Shown here: piece after piece, positions 7,851 through 15,850 of the stretch
Position numbering within the stretch: the stretch's first letter is position 1
Layout of the letters: the number at the start of each line of letters is the position of its first letter
Origin: Bacteroidota bacterium
Lineage (GTDB): Bacteria > Bacteroidota > Bacteroidia > Flavobacteriales > Weeksellaceae
Length of the DNA: 37,209 nucleotides
NCBI GenBank assembly: GCA_018266955.1
Contig: JAFDZI010000030.1
Span: forward strand, 1-37,209
Reading direction: 5' to 3'
The notes under the pieces: model-generated
Databases searched by the model: none
Told to the model about the DNA's origin: nothing
Seen by the model: the letters and a program-made list of their open reading frames with translations, nothing else
Translations under genes and position numbers: made by a program

Positions 7851-8000
7851 TGTTTTTTAATTCTGCGCAAAAATAGAGTAATCATTATAGTAAACAACTA
7901 TTCTTAGAGAAAGTTTTAAAAAATATGATGTGGATTTTTTCATTTGAAGTAAAATGAAAGCTACTACAGTAGGAAAGTGTTGTTTTAAATTAAAAAAAGT

Positions 8001-8957
8001 TTAATTCTTTATGATATTTCCATTGTCTTTTATCATGAGAAAACGATAATCAGGAAATTGATTCATTAATTGTAATCCTTTCTGTACACCTAACACCATG
8101 ATAGAGGTACTCAGCCCATTGGCTATGGTGGCATTTTTACCGATAATGGTTACGCTAATGAGTCCTGTGCTGGGCATTCCGGTTTTAGGATGGATGATGT
8201 GCGAATACCTTTTGCCATTAATTTCAGCATATTTTTCATAAGACCCCGAGGTAACAACGGCATTGTTGTCCATTTCTACAACTTCTTCTATTTCATCGGG
8301 CTCAAAAGGGTTTTGGATGCCAATAGCCCAAGCTTCACCATCGGGTTGTTTTCCCCAAGTTGCAACATCACCGGCAGCATTTATAATGCCTGCTTCAACA
8401 CCATTTTTTTGCATTAATTCTTTTGCTTTCTCAGCGGCATAGGCCTTTCCAATGGATCCAAATCCTATTTTCATTCCTTTTTCTTTTAAAAAAATGGTCT
8501 GTTTTTTAGTATCGATAAGGATGTTTTTATAATTGACTTTTTGTACCGATTTTTTTATCGATTCTTCTGTCGGCATGGTTTTTATACTTCCATCAAATTT
8601 CCAAATTTTGTCCATTGCCACAATGCTGATGTCAAAAGCACCACGGGTTTTTTTGGAAAAATACAAAGCGGTTTGGGTGAGCTGAATGAGTTCAGGATTT
8701 ACTTTTATCGGTTTTATTCCAGCATTTTTGTTGATTTCTGAAACGGGTGTGTCATTGCTCCATTCGGAAATCAATCGCTCGATACGGTCTATTTCCTGAA
8801 TGGCTTGGTTGATGTTTTGGTTGATGCTGGTGGAATCTTTTCCTACCAATGTAATGTCAAACCTACTTCCCATAAGGGTTACAGGACGGGAAATCTGAAT
8901 TTGACCATAACAGAAATTTCCTGCTATGATGCTGAATATTACAATCAATTTAATCAT
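8001..8957 (-). CDS. apbE: FAD:protein FMN transferase (ApbE)
   Basis: A 318-residue exported ApbE. I chose the ATG at 8955-8957, directly before the signal peptide 'MIKLIVIFSIIAGNFCYGQ'; the frame extends ten codons further upstream. ApbE uses FAD to attach FMN to a Thr/Ser of extracytosolic flavoproteins. Family motifs: 'MGSRFDITLVG', 'SEWSNDTPVSEINKNAG', 'GAFDISIVAMDKIWKFDG', 'KIGFGSIGKAYAAEKA', 'INAAGDVATWG', 'VTSGSYEKYAEINGKRYSHIIHPKTG'. The motif usually written ADxxxT, whose Asp and Thr help bind magnesium, reads 'ANGLST' here, so the Asp is Asn (residue 280). The gene follows the PepSY reductase by 36 bases, with the DUF2271 gene two upstream; that DUF2271 protein is its most likely substrate. 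Confidence 0.93.
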   Translation of the reverse strand: MIKLIVIFSIIAGNFCYGQIQISRPVTLMGSRFDITLVGKDSTSINQNINQAIQEIDRIERLISEWSNDTPVSEINKNAGIKPIKVNPELIQLTQTALYFSKKTRGAFDISIVAMDKIWKFDGSIKTMPTEESIKKSVQKVNYKNILIDTKKQTIFLKEKGMKIGFGSIGKAYAAEKAKELMQKNGVEAGIINAAGDVATWGKQPDGEAWAIGIQNPFEPDEIEEVVEMDNNAVVTSGSYEKYAEINGKRYSHIIHPKTGMPSTGLISVTIIGKNATIANGLSTSIMVLGVQKGLQLMNQFPDYRFLMIKDNGNIIKN

Positions 8958-8993
8958 TACAATACATATTTTACAAAAATTTGGCATTTAAAA

Positions 8994-11186
8994 TTAATAG
9001 CAATCGGTTAATAAAAAGCCATCTTTTTTGTATTTTTCAAAATCCAAATTATGGTTTTTGCAAAGCTCGGATAAAATTTTCTCGATGTCTCGTTGCATTT
9101 TTAGTGCACCACAAATCATGATATACTCTTTATTTTGGATTTGTTTCATAAAAATATCCTCATCTCTTCTCACCAAATCCATCACATATTGCGAATTTTC
9201 CTCGCGGGAATAGGCAATTTCGAAACGGTTGAGCTTGCCTTTTTCCTTTTGCTCTTGGGCAAATTGTTGGTACGATTTTGTCAGTTTCGAATTTTTTCTG
9301 AAACCACAGTAGAGTTGTATATCGGCATGATGATTATTTTCTTCTATCATACCTAAAAATGGAGCAATACCAGTTCCGTTGGCAATCATAATCACCGATT
9401 TCATTTCTTGGGTACAATGGAAATCTTCATTCCGCATGAATTTAGCCTTTAGCGTGTCCCCTTTTTTCAATTGATACAGATGGCCAGAACCTATGCCATT
9501 TTCATGTAATTTTACCACCAATTGAAGGTTTTCGCCCACTTTACCTATGGAATAAAATCTTTCGGTATGGTCATTTTTTGGGTAAATAGCCAATAAATCA
9601 CCAGATTGAAATTTGGATTTCTTCAACGGTTTTAAAATGATTTTAAAGGTGGTGGTTTCCTCAATAATTTCTGATCTACCCACGACTTCAAAGTTTTCCA
9701 ATGCTTGATTTTTTTGCTGATAAAAACTGCTTGCAGTTGCCAGTGGGAGCATACTTTGGAAAGTCCACGCTTTGGTCCATTCCACAAAATCGTTTGGAGA
9801 GCTGTCATTTACCTTAACGAGTGGAGTAAGCATTTCTGCCCATTCTTTTTCGCTTATTTTTTGTTGAATTTTTTCAGCATAAGCACAATAATCATCATAA
9901 GACTGAGAGCCAAATCCAACGATGCTCACCTTTATTTTTTGCAATTGAGGACATTGGTTCAGTCGTTTTTCAAAAACAGAGGCATTGCTTGGCGCATCAC
10001 CCAAACCGTAGGTAGAAGTTAGGATGATGATGTGTTCTGCTTTTGGAAATACTTGATACTGATTGAGCGTAGTCACAAAAGATTTCTTTCGCAAGGACAA
10101 TAATTGCTGATGAATGTTGTGCGCAAAGCCCATGGTACTTCCGTTTTCCGAACCAACCAGCAATACAATATCTGCATTTTCAGCGGTATAAGGATTGCTA
10201 ATTTTATTTTTTGTACGCTTAAAGGTGATGGCAAAACCAGTGTAAATAAACACCAACACACCAAATGATGAAATACCTAAAACGATAGCCAAAAGCCAAT
10301 TGCCACGGCCGGTATGAAGTTTCAGGTTCATGTTTTCATAAACTTCTGCTTTAGAAGTGGGGAGGGTTTTTACTATGGAACCATCGATTTGGTTTACCGT
10401 TATGCTTTTATCTTTGAGTTGAATAATATAATTTTCCTCGGGATCGTCCTCAATGAAAGGAAATTCTATTTTCTTTACTTCCGAAAGTTTAGTTTGTTTA
10501 AAGCTACGAAATTCGGCAACTGTTATTTTTTGATGATTATTGGGTGCGGTTGTTACTGCCTGAGTTTTGGTTTTAGTGATGAAATCAAATCGGTATAAAA
10601 ATAGATAAGTGGCAGTAAGCGTAACGAATAACAGTGGGAGAAGCAACAATCTGCCAGCGACTACATGCAGATATTGTGGTAGATAATCGTCTTTAATTTT
10701 ACTAAAAAAATGACGGATTCCTTGTTGTCTTTTCAGGAGAATAACGAAGCCAGAAAAAGTCATCAAAACCAATAAAATAGAAACAATTCCTACGATAAAT
10801 CTCCCGGTTTCTTTTAAAAATAAGGAACGATGCAACTGTATATTCCAGTTGATGAAATCGCTTTTTACCAAAGGTTTTCCCAGAAATTGACCATTTTGTG
10901 GGTCGATGTATCCTTTTACCGCATTACCTTCAAGATCACTACCATCTAGGAGTACAAAACCGTTGTCATCGATGGTAATTTCGGTAATTTCGGGATAGTT
11001 TTTTTTCAATGTCGGAATGGTTTCCGCCAAGGAAAGTTGCTCGAAATTCTTACTTTGGTATGGTTGTAAGTTTTCTTGTGCGGCATCATAAGCCAATACA
11101 ACTCCAGTGGCTGAAGCTATTATTAGAAATAAACTCGCAATAATGGCAATGGATAAATGGGCAAATCTCCAAATGGATATAGTCAT
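8994..11186 (-). CDS. PepSY-TM / flavodoxin / NAD(P)H-flavin reductase fusion
   Basis: A 730-residue inner-membrane electron-transfer protein. The N-terminal part is a PepSY_TM domain with four predicted helices (about 10-34, 133-156, 176-198, 294-318) and extracytosolic PepSY segments between. Histidines next to the helices ('WRFAHLSIA', 'WNIQLHRSLF', 'QYLHVVAGRLL', 'LKLHTGRGN') could ligate heme. A flavodoxin-like FMN domain follows (about 335-475; 'IVLLVGSENGSTMGFA', 'ILTSTYGLGDAPSNASVF'). Last is a sulfite-reductase/P450-reductase-like FAD and NAD(P)H module ('ERFYSIGKVG', 'VIMIANGTGIAPFLGMIEE', 'IMICGALKMQRDI'). Electrons would pass from cytosolic NAD(P)H through FAD and FMN to the membrane domain and outward. 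Genes for DUF2271 (upstream) and ApbE (downstream) flank it. Confidence 0.9.
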   Translation of the reverse strand: MTISIWRFAHLSIAIIASLFLIIASATGVVLAYDAAQENLQPYQSKNFEQLSLAETIPTLKKNYPEITEITIDDNGFVLLDGSDLEGNAVKGYIDPQNGQFLGKPLVKSDFINWNIQLHRSLFLKETGRFIVGIVSILLVLMTFSGFVILLKRQQGIRHFFSKIKDDYLPQYLHVVAGRLLLLPLLFVTLTATYLFLYRFDFITKTKTQAVTTAPNNHQKITVAEFRSFKQTKLSEVKKIEFPFIEDDPEENYIIQLKDKSITVNQIDGSIVKTLPTSKAEVYENMNLKLHTGRGNWLLAIVLGISSFGVLVFIYTGFAITFKRTKNKISNPYTAENADIVLLVGSENGSTMGFAHNIHQQLLSLRKKSFVTTLNQYQVFPKAEHIIILTSTYGLGDAPSNASVFEKRLNQCPQLQKIKVSIVGFGSQSYDDYCAYAEKIQQKISEKEWAEMLTPLVKVNDSSPNDFVEWTKAWTFQSMLPLATASSFYQQKNQALENFEVVGRSEIIEETTTFKIILKPLKKSKFQSGDLLAIYPKNDHTERFYSIGKVGENLQLVVKLHENGIGSGHLYQLKKGDTLKAKFMRNEDFHCTQEMKSVIMIANGTGIAPFLGMIEENNHHADIQLYCGFRKNSKLTKSYQQFAQEQKEKGKLNRFEIAYSREENSQYVMDLVRRDEDIFMKQIQNKEYIMICGALKMQRDIEKILSELCKNHNLDFEKYKKDGFLLTDCY

Positions 11187-11217
11187 TTTTAATGGATAAA
11201 AGAAATATGAATAAAAA

Positions 11218-11249
11218 ACAACTTTTCCAAAATACTCTGGAAAAGTTGT
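11218..11249 (-). terminator. Intercistronic terminator/attenuator after the DUF2271 gene
   Basis: ACAACTTTTCCA (11218-11229) and TGGAAAAGTTGT (11238-11249) form a perfect 12-bp stem with an 8-base loop; TGTTTTTT follows on the minus strand. It lies 19 bases after the DUF2271 stop and only 31 bases before the reductase ATG, so reductase expression requires readthrough or a promoter inside the DUF2271 gene. Confidence 0.8.
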
Positions 11250-11268
11250 CGATGTTTTTATTGGAAAA

Positions 11269-11745
11269 TTAAAATTTAATAAGTTTTACATACCGTATGT
11301 ATCCTTTTCCTTCGGTTTTGGCTGTAATTCCTGCTGTTGTAAATGGAATTTCGGCATCGGAACCATGGTTTTTTTGGTCTTCTACTGCGGTTTCGAAACG
11401 GATTTTGTATCCTTTGTTTAGGTATTGGTCATCAATAGAGAAGGTAATAATACTTCTATCGCCCCCGGCAACTGATGCACCCGTGATTCCGTTAAGTTTG
11501 GCTTTTTTACCATCGGCTTTGTACCATTGTTTCAGCGTGTCGTGCCATTTTTTTTCGGGTCCCAACATGTATAAAGTTTTCTCGTATCCCCCTTTTGGGT
11601 TGATGAGAGAAACCACAATATATGCCCCTTCACCAGAATAATTGGTAAGTTGCAACATGCATTTGTATTTACTGCTTTGGGCAAAGACGATGGTTGAACA
11701 GAAGACAAGTCCTAATACAAAGAGTTTTGTTATTTTATTTATCAT
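11269..11745 (-). CDS. DUF2271 protein with FMN-attachment motif
   Basis: A 158-residue secreted protein; the signal peptide ends near residue 22 (TIVFAQ). The rest matches DUF2271: 'MLQLTNYSGEGAYIVVSLINPKGGYEKTLYMLG', 'KKWHDTLKQWY', 'ITGASVAGGDRS' and a C-terminal 'GKGYIRYVKLIKF'. 'NGITGAS' (85-91) resembles the ApbE flavinylation consensus Dxx(S/T)GA(T/S), with S91 as predicted FMN acceptor and N85 in the place of Asp. DUF2271 proteins are, to my knowledge, among the families predicted to be flavinylated. With ApbE and a PepSY reductase encoded in the same cluster, a role as periplasmic one-electron carrier is a strong inference; the final acceptor is unknown. Confidence 0.85.
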   Translation of the reverse strand: MINKITKLFVLGLVFCSTIVFAQSSKYKCMLQLTNYSGEGAYIVVSLINPKGGYEKTLYMLGPEKKWHDTLKQWYKADGKKAKLNGITGASVAGGDRSIITFSIDDQYLNKGYKIRFETAVEDQKNHGSDAEIPFTTAGITAKTEGKGYIRYVKLIKF

Positions 11746-11761
11746 AGTTGGATATTTTTTA

Positions 11762-11826
11762 AATTCAAAAAAAAATGGTGGTTCTTTTGTTGGATTTCAG
11801 TAATGTAAGAACGATTTTTTTGAATT
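11762..11826. other. Structured intercistronic spacer between ankyrin and DUF2271 genes
   Basis: AATTCAAAAAAA (11762-11773) is complementary to TTTTTTTGAATT (11815-11826), and inside it GTTCTT (11781-11786) pairs with AAGAAC (11807-11812). On the minus strand the inner hairpin is followed by a short spacer and a T9 run, so it may act as a weak terminator or processing site. A/T content makes chance pairing possible. Confidence 0.3.
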
Positions 11827-11854
11827 GTTTTTATACTAATTTTATTTAATTCAA

Positions 11855-13333
11855 TTATTTAAGAAAGCTTAGATCAGCATTAATTTTCTTTAAATTTTCA
11901 TTTTCAGAAGCCAAATCGTATTCGGTTTCATCAAATTCGGTTTTCAAATTTTTGTTGATACCGAGTTGTACCAAATATTGCAAAACGCTGTCGTCTTTAG
12001 CAACCAAAGCAGCTTTGTGAAGGGCTGACATTTTTTCTTTGTCCACTGCATTTACATTGATGTTCAGGCCATCTAATTTTTTTAATAATCCCAAATCATT
12101 TTTGGAAGCCGCCAAAGTAAGTAGGGTAGAGCCATCCTTTTGTGGTAAAGAAAGATCGAGTCCAGAGGATTTTAAGAGATTTATTTTCTCAGTAAATTCA
12201 TCTTTTTGCCCCGGTCTTGCTGGTCTATACGATTGTACCAAATAATACCCGAGATGATTTCCTTTGTTGTCCAATACTTTAACATCAGCCTTTTGATTCA
12301 ATAAAAATGAAACAATCTCAGCAGAACCATTTTTCACGGCAAAAGTAAGCGCCGATTCGCCTTCTTTGTTTTGAGCATTGATGTTGTTTGTTTTTTCTGA
12401 AAGAATTTTAACTTGATCCAATTCGTGGCTGGATGCAGCTGCCATTAATGCATTATTGCCCTCTTTGTCGGTTTTATTGGCATCTACTCCTTTGCTTAAT
12501 AGGAAATTAATGATTTCAGTTTGTTTAGGTTTTCTGGCCACAATTTGTAAAGCTGTAGCGCCATCTTCCGAAGTAGCAGAAGGATTTATTTTTACCTCAT
12601 CTATTAGATATTGAAAGACATCCAATCCATTAGAACTTCGTCTGGTTCCTTGTGCAGCGTTGATTAGTGCAGTTCCGTTGGCTTTAATTCCTTTGTTTAT
12701 TAATGATTTTAAAAAATCAATATTTCCAAAAGTTGCAGCATAATCAAAACTGGTATTACCCAATTCATCTTTATCAGTAATCTTTAAACCTTTGGCTTCG
12801 AATAATTTTAATAAAGAACCCTCTTTATCATTACCTAAAGCCAAAAGCAGAATGTTGGCTCCATTTTTATATTTTGTTTTAGGAGAAATTCCGGCATTGA
12901 AAAATAAATCGTAAACTTTAGGATCATTTACGCCAAACATAGCCCCAAAAGTAAGTGGAGTGAGCCCTTTGGTGTCAACTAAGTCCACCTTTGATCCTTT
13001 TTTAATCAAATAATCTATCAAATCTACTCTGCCTGTTATTGCTGCCCAATGGAGGTAAATCCTTCCATCATGGGTTAATTTATGTACAGAATTTCCTTTT
13101 TGTTCCACCAAAAATTGTATGGTTTCTAAAGGAGCTCCGTTTGAAATGGAAATGGCAACAGGATCAAAAGCATTATTATTAAATTCGGAAGGGTTGTTTC
13201 CTTTCTCCATTTCGGCTTTTACCAAGTCAACGCTAGGTTTATTTTTCCAAAATTCGGCATTCAATAATGTGTTTTTCTGTGCATTAAAGAGCAACGAACA
13301 AAGAAACAGCGCAGTGTAAAGTATCTTTTTCAT
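11855..13333 (-). CDS. Secreted ankyrin-repeat protein
   Basis: A 492-residue protein with a signal peptide (MKKILYTALFLCSLLFNAQ) followed almost entirely by ankyrin repeats, about eleven including degenerate ones. Clear units are 'GRIYLHWAAITGRVDLIDYLI', 'GNNALMAAASSHELDQVKIL', 'GESALTFAVKNGSAEIVSFLL', 'GSTLLTLAASKNDLGLLKKL' and 'KMSALHKAALVAKDDSVLQYL'. The 'PARPGQKDEF' insert near residue 376 is outside the repeat pattern. No enzymatic domain is seen; ankyrin arrays bind other proteins. Periplasmic ankyrin proteins are less common than cytosolic ones. It heads the minus-strand cluster leading to DUF2271, the PepSY reductase and ApbE and has a strong promoter, so a scaffold or chaperone role for that module is plausible but unproven. 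Confidence 0.88.
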   Translation of the reverse strand: MKKILYTALFLCSLLFNAQKNTLLNAEFWKNKPSVDLVKAEMEKGNNPSEFNNNAFDPVAISISNGAPLETIQFLVEQKGNSVHKLTHDGRIYLHWAAITGRVDLIDYLIKKGSKVDLVDTKGLTPLTFGAMFGVNDPKVYDLFFNAGISPKTKYKNGANILLLALGNDKEGSLLKLFEAKGLKITDKDELGNTSFDYAATFGNIDFLKSLINKGIKANGTALINAAQGTRRSSNGLDVFQYLIDEVKINPSATSEDGATALQIVARKPKQTEIINFLLSKGVDANKTDKEGNNALMAAASSHELDQVKILSEKTNNINAQNKEGESALTFAVKNGSAEIVSFLLNQKADVKVLDNKGNHLGYYLVQSYRPARPGQKDEFTEKINLLKSSGLDLSLPQKDGSTLLTLAASKNDLGLLKKLDGLNINVNAVDKEKMSALHKAALVAKDDSVLQYLVQLGINKNLKTEFDETEYDLASENENLKKINADLSFLK

Positions 13334-13367
13334 TTGAGGCTTATTTTTATTTATTCTAAATTAACCG

Positions 13368-13397
13368 CAAAATTATAACAACTATTCGAAATACAAA
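13368..13397 (-). promoter_or_regulatory. Predicted promoter of the ankyrin/DUF2271/PepSY/ApbE cluster
   Basis: On the minus strand TTTG (13394-13397), an 18-base spacer and TAATTTTG (13368-13375) match the Bacteroidota consensus fully. The ankyrin ATG at 13333 is 35 bases downstream of the -7 box. Confidence 0.68.
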
Positions 13398-13491
13398 ATT
13401 TTTTAAAGTCTATTTTTATCTGAAAAAGTATGATTTTTCCCATGTCATTGATGTCTTGTATTGTTTTCGTGATTCTAAATCATAAAATAGA

Positions 13492-14649
13492 TTAAATGAT
13501 GCTTTTATAATAAAGCTTTTTCATTCGCCAACTGAAGAGCAGTGTGTAAAAAACACCTAATCCTACGAGATGAAAAAGATTCGGAAGTTGATCCGAAATA
13601 CTGGCACCACCTTGTACCAATAGGGTATAGATCCTTAAAAAGGGAGTGGTAGGTAGTAAGTTGGAAATCCATTGGACAACCAAAGGTAAATTTTGAAAAG
13701 GCATGGAATATCCCGTAATCAGGAAGATAGGATAGGAGGAGAAACCCATAATTTGTACTATGAGCAAAGTGTTTTTGAAGAAACTTCCTACCCAAAATGC
13801 TAAGGGAATTAAACTAACATAAAAAACAGCCATTAGGAAATTAACTTCTAAAAAGCTTCCTCTAAAAGGCATATCGAAAACAGAAAAAACGATATTGATA
13901 AAGAATTGAGCAAAAATTAAATAAACCAAAAAGTAAAATAAACCTTTGCCCATCAATAAATTCGATGCTGAATTAAGTGATAGGGTTTTTAGTTCGCCTA
14001 ATTTTCTTCCTTGTCTTTCTAAGGACATACTTACACAAAGCCCGATCAGCAAAGTTTGTTGTAGAATTACAGCCATTAATCCTGGTAATAAAAAGTTGCC
14101 GTATCCTGTTTTTTCGTTAAAAAGAGGTCGGTAATCCAAATGAATAGGATTGGTATTGGCCATCGCTTGATGATCATTCATCCCTTGTTTGTTGAAATAA
14201 GTTTTTCTTACGCCACCTCCTACCGTTAGGCAAATGTTGGTGAGATGGGCGGTGAGATCACTGGCAGGAAGAAATTTAGAAGCATTCACGGCTAAATTTA
14301 CCTGTGCTTGTTGCAAAGAGAGAATTTGTTTTTCAAAATTTTGATCGATAAAAAAATAACCGTTAACCTCCCCTCGGTTCATCATTTCTTGTGCTTCGGC
14401 TAAACTATTGACAGGTACAGATTGAATCATAGGATCTGAGGCTATTTCACGGATCAAAAATCTGGAGGTAGCCGATTGGTCGGTATCAATGATTGCTAAA
14501 GGAACTTGAGTTTCTACTTTGTTAATATAAATACTTCCGTACATAAATGCATAGAAAAGCGGTGCCAACAAAAGGGTTAAGAGTAAAGAATGCTCCTTGA
14601 CCACCAGTCGCATTTCACGAAAAAATAAGGTTTGTACAGATCGGAACAT
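13492..14649 (-). CDS. ABC-2 type exporter permease (second)
   Basis: A 385-residue ABC2_membrane_3-type permease related to YbhR/YbhS. One N-terminal helix (about 22-43, 'LLLTLLLAPLFYAFMYGSIYI') is followed by a large extracytosolic domain (about 45-180; 'PLAIIDTDQSATSRFLIREI'), then five further helices from about residue 185 ('YGNFLLPGLMAVILQQTLLIGLCVSM' onward) with 'ITGYSMPFQNLPLVVQWISNLLPTTPF', typical of the family. It is the last gene of the TolC-HlyD-permease-permease operon, 6 bases after its paralogue. The pair would form a heterodimeric channel. No ATP-binding subunit is encoded alongside. The substrate is unknown; drug or envelope-component export is usual for relatives. Confidence 0.9.
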   Translation of the reverse strand: MFRSVQTLFFREMRLVVKEHSLLLTLLLAPLFYAFMYGSIYINKVETQVPLAIIDTDQSATSRFLIREIASDPMIQSVPVNSLAEAQEMMNRGEVNGYFFIDQNFEKQILSLQQAQVNLAVNASKFLPASDLTAHLTNICLTVGGGVRKTYFNKQGMNDHQAMANTNPIHLDYRPLFNEKTGYGNFLLPGLMAVILQQTLLIGLCVSMSLERQGRKLGELKTLSLNSASNLLMGKGLFYFLVYLIFAQFFINIVFSVFDMPFRGSFLEVNFLMAVFYVSLIPLAFWVGSFFKNTLLIVQIMGFSSYPIFLITGYSMPFQNLPLVVQWISNLLPTTPFLRIYTLLVQGGASISDQLPNLFHLVGLGVFYTLLFSWRMKKLYYKSII

Positions 14650-14655
14650 TGCTTT

Positions 14656-15837
14656 TTAATTTTCTTTATTGTTGAAGGTTTTATTTTTCAAAGGATTAAT
14701 TTTCTTTTGATAGACAACGACCGTTAGACTGATAAAAACAGCAGTCATAAGGGCTAAAATTCCTAATTCTTTGGAAAAATAAGAGGGCGATAAATGCATA
14801 AAATACCCTTTGAGAAATCCATCTAAGAAATAAGTGTAAGGCATAATGGCCGCATAATATTGGTCGTACCAAGGCATGGCAATTCTAGGAAAAGTAAATC
14901 CACTAAAGACAAATGCGGGAGAAGTGAAAAACAAAGCAACATCGGCACAGAGCATGACATCGTCAAAAATTGCAGAAACCAACATCCCAAATCCGATACA
15001 AGCGGTTACCAATCCGTTGTATAGTAGAAAGAAATTCCAAGTGGTACCCGCTTTTTCTAGATCGAAAAGCGGAAATACAATCCATTGAATCATTGCAAAA
15101 TGAACCCATGAAAGGGTGAGTAATGCAATGAGTTTTCCTATGACAATATTAGATGCTGAAAAACGAGACAATACCAGCAATTCTTGTAAAGTCTGCGTTT
15201 TTAACTCCCAGTTGAGCAATAAAACTGCTATAACGATAAATGCCATTTGTATCCCTACACTGATTAGCCCTGGTGTAAGATATTCCTGATAATTATAATC
15301 GGGATTGTACAGCGTATAGGTGTTTAGTTTGATGGGTTGAACTAACGCTGACGCTTGTTGTATGGGCATTCCTTGCTTGGTGAGTTTTTGTAAAACCACC
15401 GCTAGACCTCCTTTGATAATGACCCCGGCCGCATCTTTATAAATCATTTTTGAGGCAACCAAAGAGGAAGCATTTGTGTACACCACAATGGTAGCAGCTT
15501 TATTATTTTTAATATCGGCTTCTAAATTTTTTGGAATATAAACCGCCCCCATCACTTGATTGGATAGAATAAGATTTTTGATATCGGCTTCGCTATGGGC
15601 AAATTCGGTAATTTTGATGCTTTTGGAAGCATCCATCATATCTACTAATTTTCTTGAAACCTCAGATTGATCTTCATTCCAAACGGCAACAGGCAAATCC
15701 TCTGCAAATTTGTTTTGATACAGATAAGCATAAAATAAAAACAAAATCGGTGGAATGATGATGCCCACAATATAAAAGACCGGTAGGCTGAACAGGCGTT
15801 TCCATTCTCGCCAAATAATGGAAAAGAGTATTTTCAT
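14656..15837 (-). CDS. ABC-2 type exporter permease (first)
   Basis: A 393-residue ABC2_membrane_3-type permease, same architecture as its downstream neighbour: an N-terminal helix (about 18-40, 'VFYIVGIIIPPILFLFYAYLY'), an extracytosolic domain ('LPVAVWNEDQSEVSRKLVDMM', 'VVYTNASSLVASKMIYKDA'), then 'YNYQEYLTPGLISVGIQMAFIVIAVLLL' and further helices to about 380, with 'SGFTFPRIAMPWYDQYYAAIMPYTYF'. It follows the HlyD gene by 13 bases. Two permeases, a HlyD adaptor and a TolC pore in one operon define a tripartite envelope-spanning exporter of the YbhGFSR kind, but with no YbhF-like ATPase in the window. Confidence 0.9.
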   Translation of the reverse strand: MKILFSIIWREWKRLFSLPVFYIVGIIIPPILFLFYAYLYQNKFAEDLPVAVWNEDQSEVSRKLVDMMDASKSIKITEFAHSEADIKNLILSNQVMGAVYIPKNLEADIKNNKAATIVVYTNASSLVASKMIYKDAAGVIIKGGLAVVLQKLTKQGMPIQQASALVQPIKLNTYTLYNPDYNYQEYLTPGLISVGIQMAFIVIAVLLLNWELKTQTLQELLVLSRFSASNIVIGKLIALLTLSWVHFAMIQWIVFPLFDLEKAGTTWNFFLLYNGLVTACIGFGMLVSAIFDDVMLCADVALFFTSPAFVFSGFTFPRIAMPWYDQYYAAIMPYTYFLDGFLKGYFMHLSPSYFSKELGILALMTAVFISLTVVVYQKKINPLKNKTFNNKEN

Positions 15838-15850
15838 ATTTTTTTTAAAG

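Noticed and set aside
7953..8003. 16-codon plus-strand frame (MKATTVGK...) between nirK and apbE
   Set aside because: Too short, runs against the flanking genes, and has no promoter match or family resemblance.
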